This document shows positions 1-8,088 of a stretch of DNA of 39,468 nt, piece after piece (within the stretch, counting starts at the first letter, position 1; each line of letters starts with the position of its first letter). Both the position numbers and the translations under genes were made by a program. The notes below the pieces were generated by a model. The model had not been told where the DNA came from. It made no database searches and worked only from the letters and a program-made list of their open reading frames with translations. The stretch lies in assembly GCA_028874195.1 (NCBI GenBank), contig JAPPLM010000064.1, positions 1-39,468 of the forward strand, written 5' to 3'. Source of the stretch: Chloroflexota bacterium (lineage in GTDB: Bacteria; Chloroflexota; UBA11872; VXOZ01).

Positions 1-125
1 CCAGCTGAAGTATTCATGAACCAGGTGTTGCACTTGAAATGTGAATCCACCTTCCCGCTTTCGCGGGAATGACGGAGTCCCTCGTGCTATTTTCATGGTA
101 ATGACGGAGTCCGCCGCTTGAGTGA
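1..125. repeat. Intergenic end with dispersed hairpin repeat, copy 1
   Basis: There is no gene downstream of the accB-like gene before the window edge. Positions 52-69 form a perfect 7-bp stem (TTCCCGC / GCGGGAA) with a TTTC loop. The 35 bases at 64-98 recur exactly at 17066-17100. A shorter piece of the same unit (AATGACGGAGTCC) repeats at 100-112. It resembles the intergenic repeats that read as 'VIPAKAG' when translated. accC, the usual gene after accB, is not adjacent on this side. Confidence 0.75.
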
Positions 126-620
126 CTACTCCACATCGTCCGTAGCCGGTTCTGGCGCAGGTTCGATGAGGGCGAGGGGCTGACCGTATTCAACCGGCTG
201 CCGCGATTCCACGAGAAAGCGTTGCAACGTTCCGGCAAAGGGCGCGTGGACTTCATTGAGCACGTTGAGCACCTCGATGTAGCCCAGCAACTGCCCTTCC
301 TCTACTACCACGCCTTCATCGATAACCGGAAGCTGCTCCTGGTTGCGGCTGCGAGAGAAGACGCCGACCCTCCCCGCGTGCACAACGTGCAACTCCGGTT
401 CGGTCTCTTCCGCGGCGGGCGGGGGGGATGATGACACCACCGACAGCGTTTGGGCCGTGCGCTTGATTGCCACGCGCACGCCGTCATGCTCCAGAGAGAG
501 CTCTTCTACGTCTGAGCCGCTGATGAGCTCGATGAGCGGCTTCAGGCGCTCATCGATGACCTGAGACAGCGGCGTAGCGTGCCCGGCTACTTGCTCCTGC
601 TGTTCATCTGGACTGCTCAC
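126..620 (-). CDS. accB: Biotin carboxyl carrier protein-like subunit lacking the biotinyl lysine
   Basis: This 164-aa protein has the layout of the acetyl-CoA carboxylase carrier protein. An N-terminal segment (about 20-55) resembles the AccB N-terminal domain. An Ala/Pro-rich linker follows (about 65-80). The C-terminal half (about 82-155) is a biotinyl/lipoyl-type beta barrel ending in typical P-V-E-Y-G-Q-P-L strands. The normal turn E-A-M-K-M is replaced by E-V-L-N-V: the codon at the biotinylated position reads AAC (Asn). As written it cannot be biotinylated there. The GTG start overlaps the efp stop as GTGA, so translation is probably coupled to efp. The family is clear; carrier function is doubtful. 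It may instead act as a non-biotinylated, BADC-like partner of carboxylase, or a second true AccB may exist elsewhere. Confidence 0.85.
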   Translation of the reverse strand: MSSPDEQQEQVAGHATPLSQVIDERLKPLIELISGSDVEELSLEHDGVRVAIKRTAQTLSVVSSSPPPAAEETEPELHVVHAGRVGVFSRSRNQEQLPVIDEGVVVEEGQLLGYIEVLNVLNEVHAPFAGTLQRFLVESRQPVEYGQPLALIEPAPEPATDDVE

Positions 621-1183
621 GACGAACGCACCCGTTCAATGTAGTCGTTTGTGCGCGTATCCACGCGTATCGTCTCTCCCGCGTTGACGAAGAGCGGTAC
701 ATTGACGACCAGGCCCGTCTCTACGGTTGCCGGCTTCGTGCCGCCGGCGGCAGTATCGCCCTTGAATCCGGGGGCGGTCTCCGCAACTTCAAGCTCAACG
801 GAAGGCGGCAAGGTCGCATCGAGTACTCGCTCGCCGTGCATTTCCAGTTCAATCGTAGCGCCGTCCTTGAGGTAGTTTACGGCATTGCCCAGCAAGTCGC
901 CGCTTACGAGAATCTCGTCGTACGACTCCGTGTCCATGAAGTGAAAGACATCGCCGTCCTGATAGAGGAACTGCGCCGGGCGCTGCTCCAGTCGGATTTG
1001 GCGAAAGCGAGCGCCGGCGTCGCAGGTGCGATCGATGATGTGGCCGTCCTGCACGTGCCGGAGCTTAAGCCGCACGACGGCGCCGCCCCGCCCCATTTTG
1101 ATGTGCTTTACCTCTTCCAGGCGGAAGATGGCATCCTCATATTCGATTACGACGCCCCGTCGTAAGTTGCCAGTTTCGATCAA
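617..1183 (-). CDS. efp: Elongation factor P
   Basis: This 188-aa protein matches the family length. EF-P binds ribosomes stalled at polyproline and stimulates peptide bond formation. The N-terminal KOW-like domain carries the tip loop K-H-I-K-M-G-R-G-G-A at residues 26-35. The modified position is Arg32 rather than the commoner Lys. The OB domains follow, with the family pattern F-M-D-T-E-S-Y-D-E near residues 82-90 and a C-terminal domain ending T-N-D-Y-I-E-R-V. The start is TTG at 1183, preceded by GGAGG with 9 nt spacing. It lies between pepP and accB on the same strand, a widely conserved order, with a 142-nt gap to pepP that holds a hairpin repeat. Confidence 0.97.
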   Translation of the reverse strand: MIETGNLRRGVVIEYEDAIFRLEEVKHIKMGRGGAVVRLKLRHVQDGHIIDRTCDAGARFRQIRLEQRPAQFLYQDGDVFHFMDTESYDEILVSGDLLGNAVNYLKDGATIELEMHGERVLDATLPPSVELEVAETAPGFKGDTAAGGTKPATVETGLVVNVPLFVNAGETIRVDTRTNDYIERVRSS

Positions 1184-1325
1184 TGCGCAATGCCTCCTGC
1201 ACTTGTACCCTTCAAGTTAGTTTTGCTCTGATGTTATACCCTCACCCTAGCCCTCTCCCCGAGGGAGAGGGGACAAGATATAGGGGCTGCTGTCTGCCAA
1301 GTTCATCCGGCAACGGTATGCGGAC
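1184..1325. repeat. REP-like hairpin repeat between pepP and efp
   Basis: The gap holds an element of the widespread 'CCCTCACCCTAGCCCTC' type at about 1240-1272. CCCTCTCCC (1251-1259) pairs perfectly with GGGAGAGGG (1263-1271) around a CGA loop. In the pepP-efp transcript this would be an intercistronic hairpin. The rest of the gap carries the efp Shine-Dalgarno (1193-1200) and an unsupported TATAAC hexamer on the minus strand near 1236. Confidence 0.7.
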
Positions 1326-2420
1326 TCATGCTGAGAATCTTAGTTTCGGCGATCCGGTGAGTACGTCCGCGCCGTCCTCACGGAGCACAACCAGGTCCTC
1401 GATGCGCACGCCGCCTACCCCTGGCAGATACACGCCGGGCTCGATAGAGAACACGGCGCCGGCGGGCAGCGGCGTGTCGCCCGCCAAGGGTGAAAGGCGC
1501 GGCGCCTCGTGAATTTCCAGACCGACGCCATGTCCGAGGCCGTGGCCGAAGTGATCGCCGTGTCCGGCGGCCACAATGACCTCTCGCGCCAACGCATCGG
1601 CTTCGACGCCGGACATGCCGGCGCGTACCTGGCTTGCCGCGGTTTCCTGAGCCTTGAAGACAAGCTCATAGACCGCCTGCATCTCCGGGGAGGGCGTGCC
1701 GAGCGCCACCGTGCGGGTCATGTCCGAGCAGTACCCGTCGGCAATGCAGCCAAAGTCCATGACGATGAACGTGTCGCGGGGGATGATGTCGTCCCCCGGC
1801 CGGTGGTGCGGCATGGCGCCATTGGGTCCGGCCGCTACGATGGACGGAAAGGAGAGGCCTTCCGCGCCGGCCTCCCGCATCAAGACCTCCAAGCGCCACG
1901 CCACGTCTTTCTCGGTGACGCCGGGACGCAGCCACGTGAGAAGTTCGGCCAAGGCGTTGTCGGCAATGGTTATGGCACGCTGGAGCGCGGCTACCTCGTC
2001 CGGCTCTTTGGCCACGCGGAGATCCTCTACGACTCCCTGAGATGCGACGAGGTCGACTTCACCTTTCAGAGCCTCCCGGTATGTATCGTACGCGGCCACG
2101 CTCACATGGTCCGATTCGAAGGCCAGCCGACCGAAGCCGTGCTGCTTACTGAGATCCAAGAGCAGGGAGGCCAATTGGCCTGATTGCGGCACGATCGTGA
2201 AGTCGGGAGCTTGCTTGCCCGCCTGTTCGGTGTAGCGGGAGTCTGTGATCAACAGAGCTGTAGTAGCGCTGATCAGCAGCCAGCCGGAAGAACCCGTGAA
2301 GCCGGAAAGGTAGCGGCGATTGTAGTCGCTGCTCACGAGCAGCGCGTCCGCCTCAGACTCCCGAAGCCAATCGCGCACGTTTCGCATTCGTTGGGCGGTT
2401 GAAGATGGTGCAAGAGTCAT
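1326..2420 (-). CDS. pepP: Xaa-Pro aminopeptidase (M24B metallopeptidase)
   Basis: This 364-aa cytoplasmic aminopeptidase removes an N-terminal residue preceding proline. A creatinase-like N-terminal domain occupies about 10-135 (Y-N-R-R-Y-L-S-G-F-T-G-S is typical). The pita-bread catalytic domain follows. All five dinuclear metal ligands are visible: Asp222, Asp233, His297 (in H-G-L-G-H), Glu327 (S-I-E-P-G) and Glu341 (R-I-E-D). The length fits the short PepP/PepQ-type enzymes of Gram-positive and Chloroflexota-like bacteria. It precedes efp and accB on the same strand. The ATG at 2420 has no strong Shine-Dalgarno upstream. The choice between the names pepP and pepQ is not decided by sequence alone. 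Confidence 0.95.
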   Translation of the reverse strand: MTLAPSSTAQRMRNVRDWLRESEADALLVSSDYNRRYLSGFTGSSGWLLISATTALLITDSRYTEQAGKQAPDFTIVPQSGQLASLLLDLSKQHGFGRLAFESDHVSVAAYDTYREALKGEVDLVASQGVVEDLRVAKEPDEVAALQRAITIADNALAELLTWLRPGVTEKDVAWRLEVLMREAGAEGLSFPSIVAAGPNGAMPHHRPGDDIIPRDTFIVMDFGCIADGYCSDMTRTVALGTPSPEMQAVYELVFKAQETAASQVRAGMSGVEADALAREVIVAAGHGDHFGHGLGHGVGLEIHEAPRLSPLAGDTPLPAGAVFSIEPGVYLPGVGGVRIEDLVVLREDGADVLTGSPKLRFSA

Positions 2421-2492
2421 GGCAACAGAACTAGTGGTAAGTGGCGTAATAGCATGTCTCCAATTGTAGCATGCAATCCGCCTGGAGTTTCA

Positions 2493-3221
2493 CTAGGGCT
2501 GAGGTATCGTAGTGAATGCGCTCAGCTCGATGAGCCAGCGCGCGACGTGGCCGGTCACGTTCACCTCGACCCAGGCGGCAATCACGATGAGTGGGACTAC
2601 GAGGAAGACGTAGCCCTTGATGACGTTCACTGCGGCCCAAACCAGATTCTCCATCGCAGTGAGGGAGGGAACCGGTCGCAACAGCGACCATGCCAGCCGC
2701 AGCGAGAGGGCGCTGCCGAACACGATTGCGGGTACTTCAAAGACACCGTGTGGAAGAATGAGCAAGAGTCCCACAAGTATCTTTAGGAGTATCATCGTTT
2801 CGATTTGCACGGCCAGCATGCCTAGGATCACACCGGGCAGTGCCGCAACGATCAGCGGATAGAGGCCGAACGTGACTAAGGCGAGTATGGGGCTGAGGAG
2901 CAGGATGCGCAGGTTGTTGCGCAGGATCGCGCCGGTAGAGATAGACTCGATGCCGCCGAGGCGCTCGATCTGCTCGGCATAGGCGCGGAGGAGGGTTTCA
3001 GTTGCATTGGGATAGGCCAGCGCGAGCACGGCCCCGGCGACAATACCGGCAAAGAAAGAACCGGCGGTGAAAAGCATCAACCACCGGTTAGTCTTTAGAA
3101 GGGCCGGGATATCCTGCGCGTAGGCACGGATGAGCGAAAAACCAGATTCAGGTTCACGAGGGGCGCCTCGAGCGTCACACGTGGCATTCCAAAGCCAGTA
3201 CAGACGCTTCGGCTTGAGCAA
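2493..3221 (-). CDS. SpoIIM (stage II sporulation protein M)-family membrane protein
   Basis: This 242-aa integral membrane protein belongs to the SpoIIM/DUF95 family. It has about five to six hydrophobic segments (about 48-70, 104-128, 130-160, 165-190, 205-235) and the family signature L-P-H-G-V-F-E-V-P near 157-165. In Bacillus SpoIIM takes part in the engulfment machine, but the family is widespread in non-sporulating bacteria, where its role is unknown. The longest frame starts at TTG (3221), only 6 nt after the tatA stop and without a visible Shine-Dalgarno, so the true start is uncertain; translation may be coupled to tatA. No other sporulation gene lies in the window. Confidence 0.85.
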   Translation of the reverse strand: MLKPKRLYWLWNATCDARGAPREPESGFSLIRAYAQDIPALLKTNRWLMLFTAGSFFAGIVAGAVLALAYPNATETLLRAYAEQIERLGGIESISTGAILRNNLRILLLSPILALVTFGLYPLIVAALPGVILGMLAVQIETMILLKILVGLLLILPHGVFEVPAIVFGSALSLRLAWSLLRPVPSLTAMENLVWAAVNVIKGYVFLVVPLIVIAAWVEVNVTGHVARWLIELSAFTTIPQP

Positions 3222-3227
3222 AACGCG

Positions 3228-3488
3228 CTAGCTTTTCTTGGATTCTTTCTCTTCGCTTTCAGACTGGCCCGAATCCTCTTTCTTTTCGCCGGAGTCCGCA
3301 GATGAATCGGCTTTCTTTTCCCCGTCCGATTCGCTGGGCTCTTCCTGTTCTTCCTTCATCGCCGTGCGGAATTCGCGGATGCTCTTGCCGAGCGAACCGC
3401 CGAGGCCTGCAATCCGGCTGCCCCCGAAGAGGATTACGATGATCACAAGGATGATGAGGAGCTCCGTCCACCCAAATGTGCCAAGCAT
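3228..3488 (-). CDS. tatA: Twin-arginine translocase subunit TatA
   Basis: This 86-aa protein contributes to the pore of the Tat pathway, which exports folded proteins across the cytoplasmic membrane. One short N-terminal membrane helix (about 8-22) is followed by the Phe-Gly hinge (L-F-G-G) and an amphipathic helix (S-L-G-K-S-I-R-E-F-R). The tail is very acidic and rich in Ser, Glu and Lys. The ATG at 3488 is preceded by AGGAAAGG about 10 nt upstream. tatC is not adjacent. The Opp-type binding protein at 30432-32081 carries a Tat signal and is a likely substrate class. Confidence 0.93.
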   Translation of the reverse strand: MLGTFGWTELLIILVIIVILFGGSRIAGLGGSLGKSIREFRTAMKEEQEEPSESDGEKKADSSADSGEKKEDSGQSESEEKESKKS

Positions 3489-3878
3489 TCCCGTTTAACC
3501 TTTCCTGCCAGTGGTCGTTCTTAGCCTGAATTCCATAATACGCGCCCAGCAAAAGAGAATCAAATTGACTCACTACAGCCTGTAAGGAGATTGGCCCCGA
3601 AATTGACACGTCGCGCCCACGTGAGATGTGTTTGGAACTGAATTGTCTAGAGGCGCACCCCTGCTCACCAAAGGCTGGTCACCAAGCCGCTCAAGAGCAA
3701 CACCGGGCAGTTATACAGCCGAAAAACCCCGTCCGCTGTGTGCAAATAGCTGCCTGCAACGATGGCGGTCGGGCGGTTGTCTCTCGCATAGTGCTATGCT
3801 ATCTTGAAAGTAACGCAGGGTGCCGCAGGACCACAAACACCACCAGAGCGGATACCAGTAGAATTCGAGGCCTGACCC
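3489..3878. other. Divergent intergenic region tatA / ctpA
   Basis: These 390 bases separate the minus-strand tatA cluster from the plus-strand protease. No convincing gene is present; short frames here lack ribosome binding sites. A candidate promoter for ctpA is listed separately. I see no terminator or strong hairpin. Confidence 0.6.
3777..3805 (+). promoter_or_regulatory. Candidate sigma-70 promoter for the S41 protease gene
   Basis: TTGTCT (3777-3782) and TATCTT (3800-3805) are separated by 17 bases. This would place the transcript start about 65 nt before the ATG at 3879. The match is by eye only. Confidence 0.35.
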
Positions 3879-5129
3879 ATGAAGCGCAAGCACTTCCTGA
3901 CTATCATCTTGTCATTCTCGCTTGTTCTTACGGTTGTCACCGGCGCCTTTGCGACGGGCTATGCGGCGGGTTCCCGAGGCTCACCAACAGACCCCCTGGG
4001 TGAAGTCCTCTCTGGAGTACTCCCCGGTATCGTTCCAACTACTCCCCCAGTCGGCGAGGATCAGAAGTGGAAACTCTTCGTGGAGGTTTGGGAAGTTGTC
4101 TCGCAAAACTTCTACCGGCCGGTGGACAAGGATGTCATGGTACGCGCCGCTATTCGTGGTATGCTGGAGACTCTTGAAGACCCGCACACCGTTCTGCTCG
4201 ACCCCTCAGTGAGCCAGCGGGCACGGGAGCAAACGCGCCAGAAGTTCCAGGGCATCGGCGCGCGCATCGAGGAAAAAGATGGGCAGATCATCATTCACTC
4301 GGTATTCCCCGACTCCCCGGCACAGAGCGGAGGCTTACAACCGGGGGATATTATCATGGCGGTGGATGGCGATCCAATCGCAGGCGAAACACCTGAAGAG
4401 ACCGCGTTGCGCATCCGCGGGGCCGCGGGCACTGATGTTGTGTTGACCGTAAAGCGCGGCGAGGAAGAGCCGTTTGACTTGACCTTGACGCGAGCGGAGA
4501 TCAGAATCCCCTCACTTTCAGCGCAAACGCTGGAAGGGAACGTTGGCTACATACGCCTGTGGAGCTTTGGCGCGCTTACTGCCGATGACTTGCGCGCGGC
4601 GCTGGAATCGCTGGTTGATGCTGAAGCGCCCGGTGTCATTCTGGACTTGCGGGATAACCCCGGTGGACTGCTGGGCGCGGCGATCAGAGTAAGCGGCGAG
4701 TTCTTGCCGCGGAGAACCGTGGTGCTCTATGAAGAGCAGGCGCAGCAGCTGCGCCCGTATCGCGTACCCAGGGAAGGGGTGGCCCTCGACATTCCTCTGG
4801 TTGTCTTGGTGAATGAGCGCAGCGCCAGCGCCTCGGAAATCGTGGCCGGCGCGTTAGCACACTACGATCGTGCCGTCATTATCGGCCAGCGCACGTTTGG
4901 CAAGGGCACGGTACAGTTGCCCCACGACCTGAGCGACGGTTCGCAACTTCGCGTAACTATTTCGCGTTGGCTTACGCCCGGCAAGGAGTCAATCTCTGAG
5001 GTTGGCATCACCCCCTCCATAGTGGTCGAGGCGGATTTCGATGGCACGAAACCGCTTGAAGAGGATGCGGCGGTACAACGTGCCCTGCAAGAGCTTGCGC
5101 GGGTCGCCTCTCTGTCCAACGCTGCCTAA
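3879..5129 (+). CDS. ctpA: Carboxyl-terminal processing protease (S41, CtpA type)
   Basis: This 416-aa envelope serine protease cleaves C-terminal tails of exported proteins. An N-terminal signal or anchor (about 6-30) is followed by a helical cap. A PDZ domain lies at about 124-208 (G-I-G-A-R-I and L-Q-P-G-D-I-I). The S41 fold follows with L-D-L-R-D-N-P-G-G (255-263). The Ser-Lys dyad is Ser317 (in E-R-S-A-S-A-S-E) and Lys342 (F-G-K-G-T-V-Q), 25 residues apart as in the plant D1 processing enzyme. The downstream M16 peptidase starts 17 nt after the stop, suggesting an operon of two envelope or quality-control proteases. Confidence 0.95.
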   Translation: MKRKHFLTIILSFSLVLTVVTGAFATGYAAGSRGSPTDPLGEVLSGVLPGIVPTTPPVGEDQKWKLFVEVWEVVSQNFYRPVDKDVMVRAAIRGMLETLEDPHTVLLDPSVSQRAREQTRQKFQGIGARIEEKDGQIIIHSVFPDSPAQSGGLQPGDIIMAVDGDPIAGETPEETALRIRGAAGTDVVLTVKRGEEEPFDLTLTRAEIRIPSLSAQTLEGNVGYIRLWSFGALTADDLRAALESLVDAEAPGVILDLRDNPGGLLGAAIRVSGEFLPRRTVVLYEEQAQQLRPYRVPREGVALDIPLVVLVNERSASASEIVAGALAHYDRAVIIGQRTFGKGTVQLPHDLSDGSQLRVTISRWLTPGKESISEVGITPSIVVEADFDGTKPLEEDAAVQRALQELARVASLSNAA

Positions 5130-5146
5130 CCTAATTGGTGAGATCG

Positions 5147-6430
5147 ATGAAAGAGCAGACGCTGCGTAGGCACACCCTACCTAATAGGCTGCGGGTGCTC
5201 ATACTGCCCATGCCGCACACCCGCGCGGTAACCGTTAGTCTGTTCTGTGGGGCCGGCTCGCGCTACGAACCATACGACCTTATGGGGCTATCCCACTTTC
5301 TGGAACACATGCTCTTCAAGGGCACGGTGCGACGGCCCGATCCCCAGGAAATAGCGGAAGCGATTGAACGCACCGGCGGTCTCTTGAACGCGAGCACGGG
5401 ACGCGAGGCAACCGTCTTTTGGGCGAAAGTGGCGTCGCAGCATCTCCCAATCGCATTCGACATCCTTTCCGACATTGCCCTGAACCCCGCGCTGAATCCC
5501 GACGACGTCGAGCGGGAGCGCAGTGTGATTCTGGAGGAGCTCGAACTCTACCAGGACACGCCATCGGATTGGGTACACGTGCTCATGTCACGCTTGCTGT
5601 GGCCCGGTCACCCGCTTGGAGAAGACATCGGTGGACGTCCGGAGTCCATTCTGAACATCACCCGCGACGACCTGTTGCAACACGTGGAAGATTTCTACCG
5701 CGCCAACAATATGGTGCTTGTCGTTGCAGGCGGCGTGGACCCCGACGTTGCTCTTTCCCATGCGGAAGAGGCGTTTGGCAACTTACGCAAGGGGACCGGT
5801 CCGGCGTGGCTCCCAGCGGTCGCGACGCAGCCTGTCGAGCGGGTTGTCACGCAGCCCGAGGACCACAATCAGGTGCAGCTTTGCATCGGAGGCAAGGGCC
5901 TTTCCCACGCCGACCCTGATCGCCACGCCTTTGAACTGCTCAACACCGCGTTGGGCGACGGTTTGAGTTCGCGCTTGGCAGTAGAGGTACGCGAGCGCCT
6001 GGGCTTGGCGTACGACATTTACTCATATGCTGAGCAGTATTTTGACACAGGCTCTTTCGTCATTGCGGCTGGAGTGGACGACGGGCATCTGGGCAGTGCC
6101 CTCGCTGCCATTTGGGAACAGGTAGACCGCATTCGGCAGCACAGGCTGCCGGCGGAAGAGTTGGATAAGGTGCGGGAGTTCACGAAGGGGCGGCTGCTGC
6201 TGAGCATGGAAGATAGTTGGAACGTGGCGAGCTGGTACGGCAGTCAAGAGGTGCTAATGCACACCACGATTACGCTGGACGAAATGCTCGCTACTATCGA
6301 TGCCATCACCGCTGACGACATCCTGCGTGTGGCGCAACGTATCTTCGTGCCCGGGTGGGCGCACATGGCAGTAGTGGGACCGGGGCTGGATCGCGCGGCC
6401 ATAGAAGACCTGGTGAGCATGTGGAACTAA
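5147..6430 (+). CDS. M16 family zinc metallopeptidase (insulinase/processing peptidase-like)
   Basis: This 427-aa protein has the inverted zinc motif H-F-L-E-H (about 50-54) and the distal Glu in the V-I-L-E-E-L-E segment about 76 residues later, so the N-terminal M16 domain should be active. The C-terminal M16_C domain (about 165-345) completes one clam-shell half. The size matches the single-gene bacterial M16B class similar to mitochondrial processing peptidase beta. ATG 5147 was chosen because homologues begin near this point; TTG 5135 and GTG 5138 are in frame and could add three or four residues. The gene closely follows ctpA. Confidence 0.93.
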   Translation: MKEQTLRRHTLPNRLRVLILPMPHTRAVTVSLFCGAGSRYEPYDLMGLSHFLEHMLFKGTVRRPDPQEIAEAIERTGGLLNASTGREATVFWAKVASQHLPIAFDILSDIALNPALNPDDVERERSVILEELELYQDTPSDWVHVLMSRLLWPGHPLGEDIGGRPESILNITRDDLLQHVEDFYRANNMVLVVAGGVDPDVALSHAEEAFGNLRKGTGPAWLPAVATQPVERVVTQPEDHNQVQLCIGGKGLSHADPDRHAFELLNTALGDGLSSRLAVEVRERLGLAYDIYSYAEQYFDTGSFVIAAGVDDGHLGSALAAIWEQVDRIRQHRLPAEELDKVREFTKGRLLLSMEDSWNVASWYGSQEVLMHTTITLDEMLATIDAITADDILRVAQRIFVPGWAHMAVVGPGLDRAAIEDLVSMWN

Positions 6431-6505
6431 GTTTGGCCGGGGTGGATCCGTCGTAATATCCGGCCAAGTTGGAGGAACCACGTTGGCGAATTAGACGCTG
6501 ACCTG

Positions 6506-6664
6506 GTGTGCAAAGAGCGGATTCCGAGAGTCCTTGTGGATGCGCTCGGCGGGCTGATCGCAGAGGCGCAAGGGAAGTTGCAGCAGGCTCTCTCATGTGT
6601 AAGCGCCCGGTGCGGTAACAAGGTAAACAATCTAAGCGAGCAGGTTCTGGAGACCGCAGCATAG
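6506..6664 (+). CDS. Doubtful small ORF after the M16 gene
   Basis: The 248-nt gap between the M16 and TPR genes stays open in the M16 frame from its TAA (6428-6430) to a TAG at 6662-6664. A GTG at 6506 would give 52 residues of mixed, partly helical sequence with two cysteines. There is no well-placed Shine-Dalgarno; GGAGG at 6471-6475 is too far away. I do not recognise the product, and it may be chance or a decayed gene. Confidence 0.15.
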   Translation: MCKERIPRVLVDALGGLIAEAQGKLQQALSCVSARCGNKVNNLSEQVLETAA

Positions 6665-6678
6665 GACCGTAGAGGAAA

Positions 6679-7917
6679 ATGAAGCTAAGAGATTTCCTGC
6701 AGTGGGGAGAACAGGCGCTCGCGCTGAATCACGCCGAGCTTGCGGAGGAAATCGCCCGCTATCTGCTCAAGCAGTCCCCGAGCAATCTGGCGGCGCGCAC
6801 CTTGCTTGGCAATGTTTACTTGCAATCGGGCCAAATGGAGGAAGCGGAAGAGCACCTCCTGCAAGCGCTCGACATGGACCCGGAGAGCCCTGACACGCTC
6901 ACAAGCCTCGCTGAGGTGTTGGAGACCCAAGGACGAGACGAAGAAAGACTCGCCGTGATCCGCCGTGCCTTTGAATGTGATCCCACGCGGACCGACGTTA
7001 AACAACGTCTCATGACGCTCAGGCAGGAAGTGGAAGACGCTGCGCATGAAAATGGACTCTTGACGCGCGTCGGTCTGGCGCGCATACACCTGCGCAGTGG
7101 CTTGCTGGAGCATGCAATTGCCGAGTTTCGCTATGTGCTTGAGGAGACCCAGATTCACTGGAGCGCGCGTGTCGCCCTCATGGAGGCGCATTGGCTCAAT
7201 GGGGAGAGGCAAGCGGCCAGTGGGATTGCAGATGAAATCGTCCGCGAGCACCCAAACTGCCTGAAGGCGATCTTGCTTTCGGCAGACGTGCGGGCGCACA
7301 TGGGTCTCATAGACCAGGCGCGGCAACTCCTGGAGCGCGCCCGTCAAGTGGACCCAGACTTTACGCTGGCCCGCGCGCTTTATCCTGCCAACGGCCCTTC
7401 ACGTTTGCCGTTGCCGAATGATGACGCGGAGATAGAGGTGCCGATTGACTTTTTGCAGCGGATCGAAGCAACGTTGGCCGCGAAAGAAGAGCCGGAAGAG
7501 GGAGATGCACGAACGCGCGCAGCAGAGCGCATCAGTGCACGCGCCGCCACGGATGCGCAGGAAGAGCGAAAGCGCATTCTTGTAACTCCTGCCCAAGACA
7601 CTGCTCCCGAGAAGGATGAGCCGCCAGCTGTGGAACCGCCGCCGGCGGCGAGTGCCGCTCCTGACGCTGGCAAGAGTGGGGAAAGTGCAGAAAACTGGGA
7701 TGCTCTCCTGCGCAAGCTGGAACAGGCAGGACCGCAAATGGACGAGCCTACACTCGCTGCTCTTGCGCAACAGCTCGAGGCGATCGCGGCTGCCGCGCCT
7801 AACCGATTGCAGGCATGGCAACAGCTTGGCGATGTGTATCAACGCATCGAAGAGACCGACCGTGCCATGCGCGCGTATATGCGTGCCTTAGATAGCAGTT
7901 CCGAATCGCGGCAGTAA
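6679..7917 (+). CDS. Tetratricopeptide repeat protein
   Basis: This 412-aa protein has no signal peptide. Several TPR-like helical hairpins fill residues 1-240, for example A-R-T-L-L-G-N-V-Y-L-Q-S-G-Q-M-E-E-A-E-E. A low-complexity Glu/Ala/Pro linker follows (about 255-335). A last TPR pair lies at about 350-408 (A-W-Q-Q-L-G-D-V-Y-Q-R-I-E-E-T-D-R-A-M-R). TPRs mediate protein-protein contacts; the partner is unknown. AGAGG lies about 5 nt before the ATG. The plus-strand order after two proteases and before an envelope protein suggests, but does not prove, an envelope-related scaffold. Confidence 0.85.
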   Translation: MKLRDFLQWGEQALALNHAELAEEIARYLLKQSPSNLAARTLLGNVYLQSGQMEEAEEHLLQALDMDPESPDTLTSLAEVLETQGRDEERLAVIRRAFECDPTRTDVKQRLMTLRQEVEDAAHENGLLTRVGLARIHLRSGLLEHAIAEFRYVLEETQIHWSARVALMEAHWLNGERQAASGIADEIVREHPNCLKAILLSADVRAHMGLIDQARQLLERARQVDPDFTLARALYPANGPSRLPLPNDDAEIEVPIDFLQRIEATLAAKEEPEEGDARTRAAERISARAATDAQEERKRILVTPAQDTAPEKDEPPAVEPPPAASAAPDAGKSGESAENWDALLRKLEQAGPQMDEPTLAALAQQLEAIAAAAPNRLQAWQQLGDVYQRIEETDRAMRAYMRALDSSSESRQ

Positions 7918-8088
7918 CACGGAAACGCCGCGAATGACGGGCTCCGTTGCCGGTGCCGTATTCTGAACTCTGTATCTTTCCCGTGCCAGGAGCCAAGGGG
8001 CAATAGCAGACAAGAAATCTCAGACCCGCGTGCGGTCCGAGTGTGATAGGTCGGAAGTCTCTCATCAAGAGTGGAGGTACGTGGCCCC

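Noticed and set aside
1509-2183. Long plus-strand open frame (224 codons) opposite pepP
   Set aside because: It lies wholly antisense to a well-supported aminopeptidase, has no RBS and no recognisable domain; GC-rich codon structure explains it.
2493-3221. Evidence for endospore formation
   Set aside because: SpoIIM-family proteins are common in non-sporulating bacteria, and no other sporulation gene is in the window.
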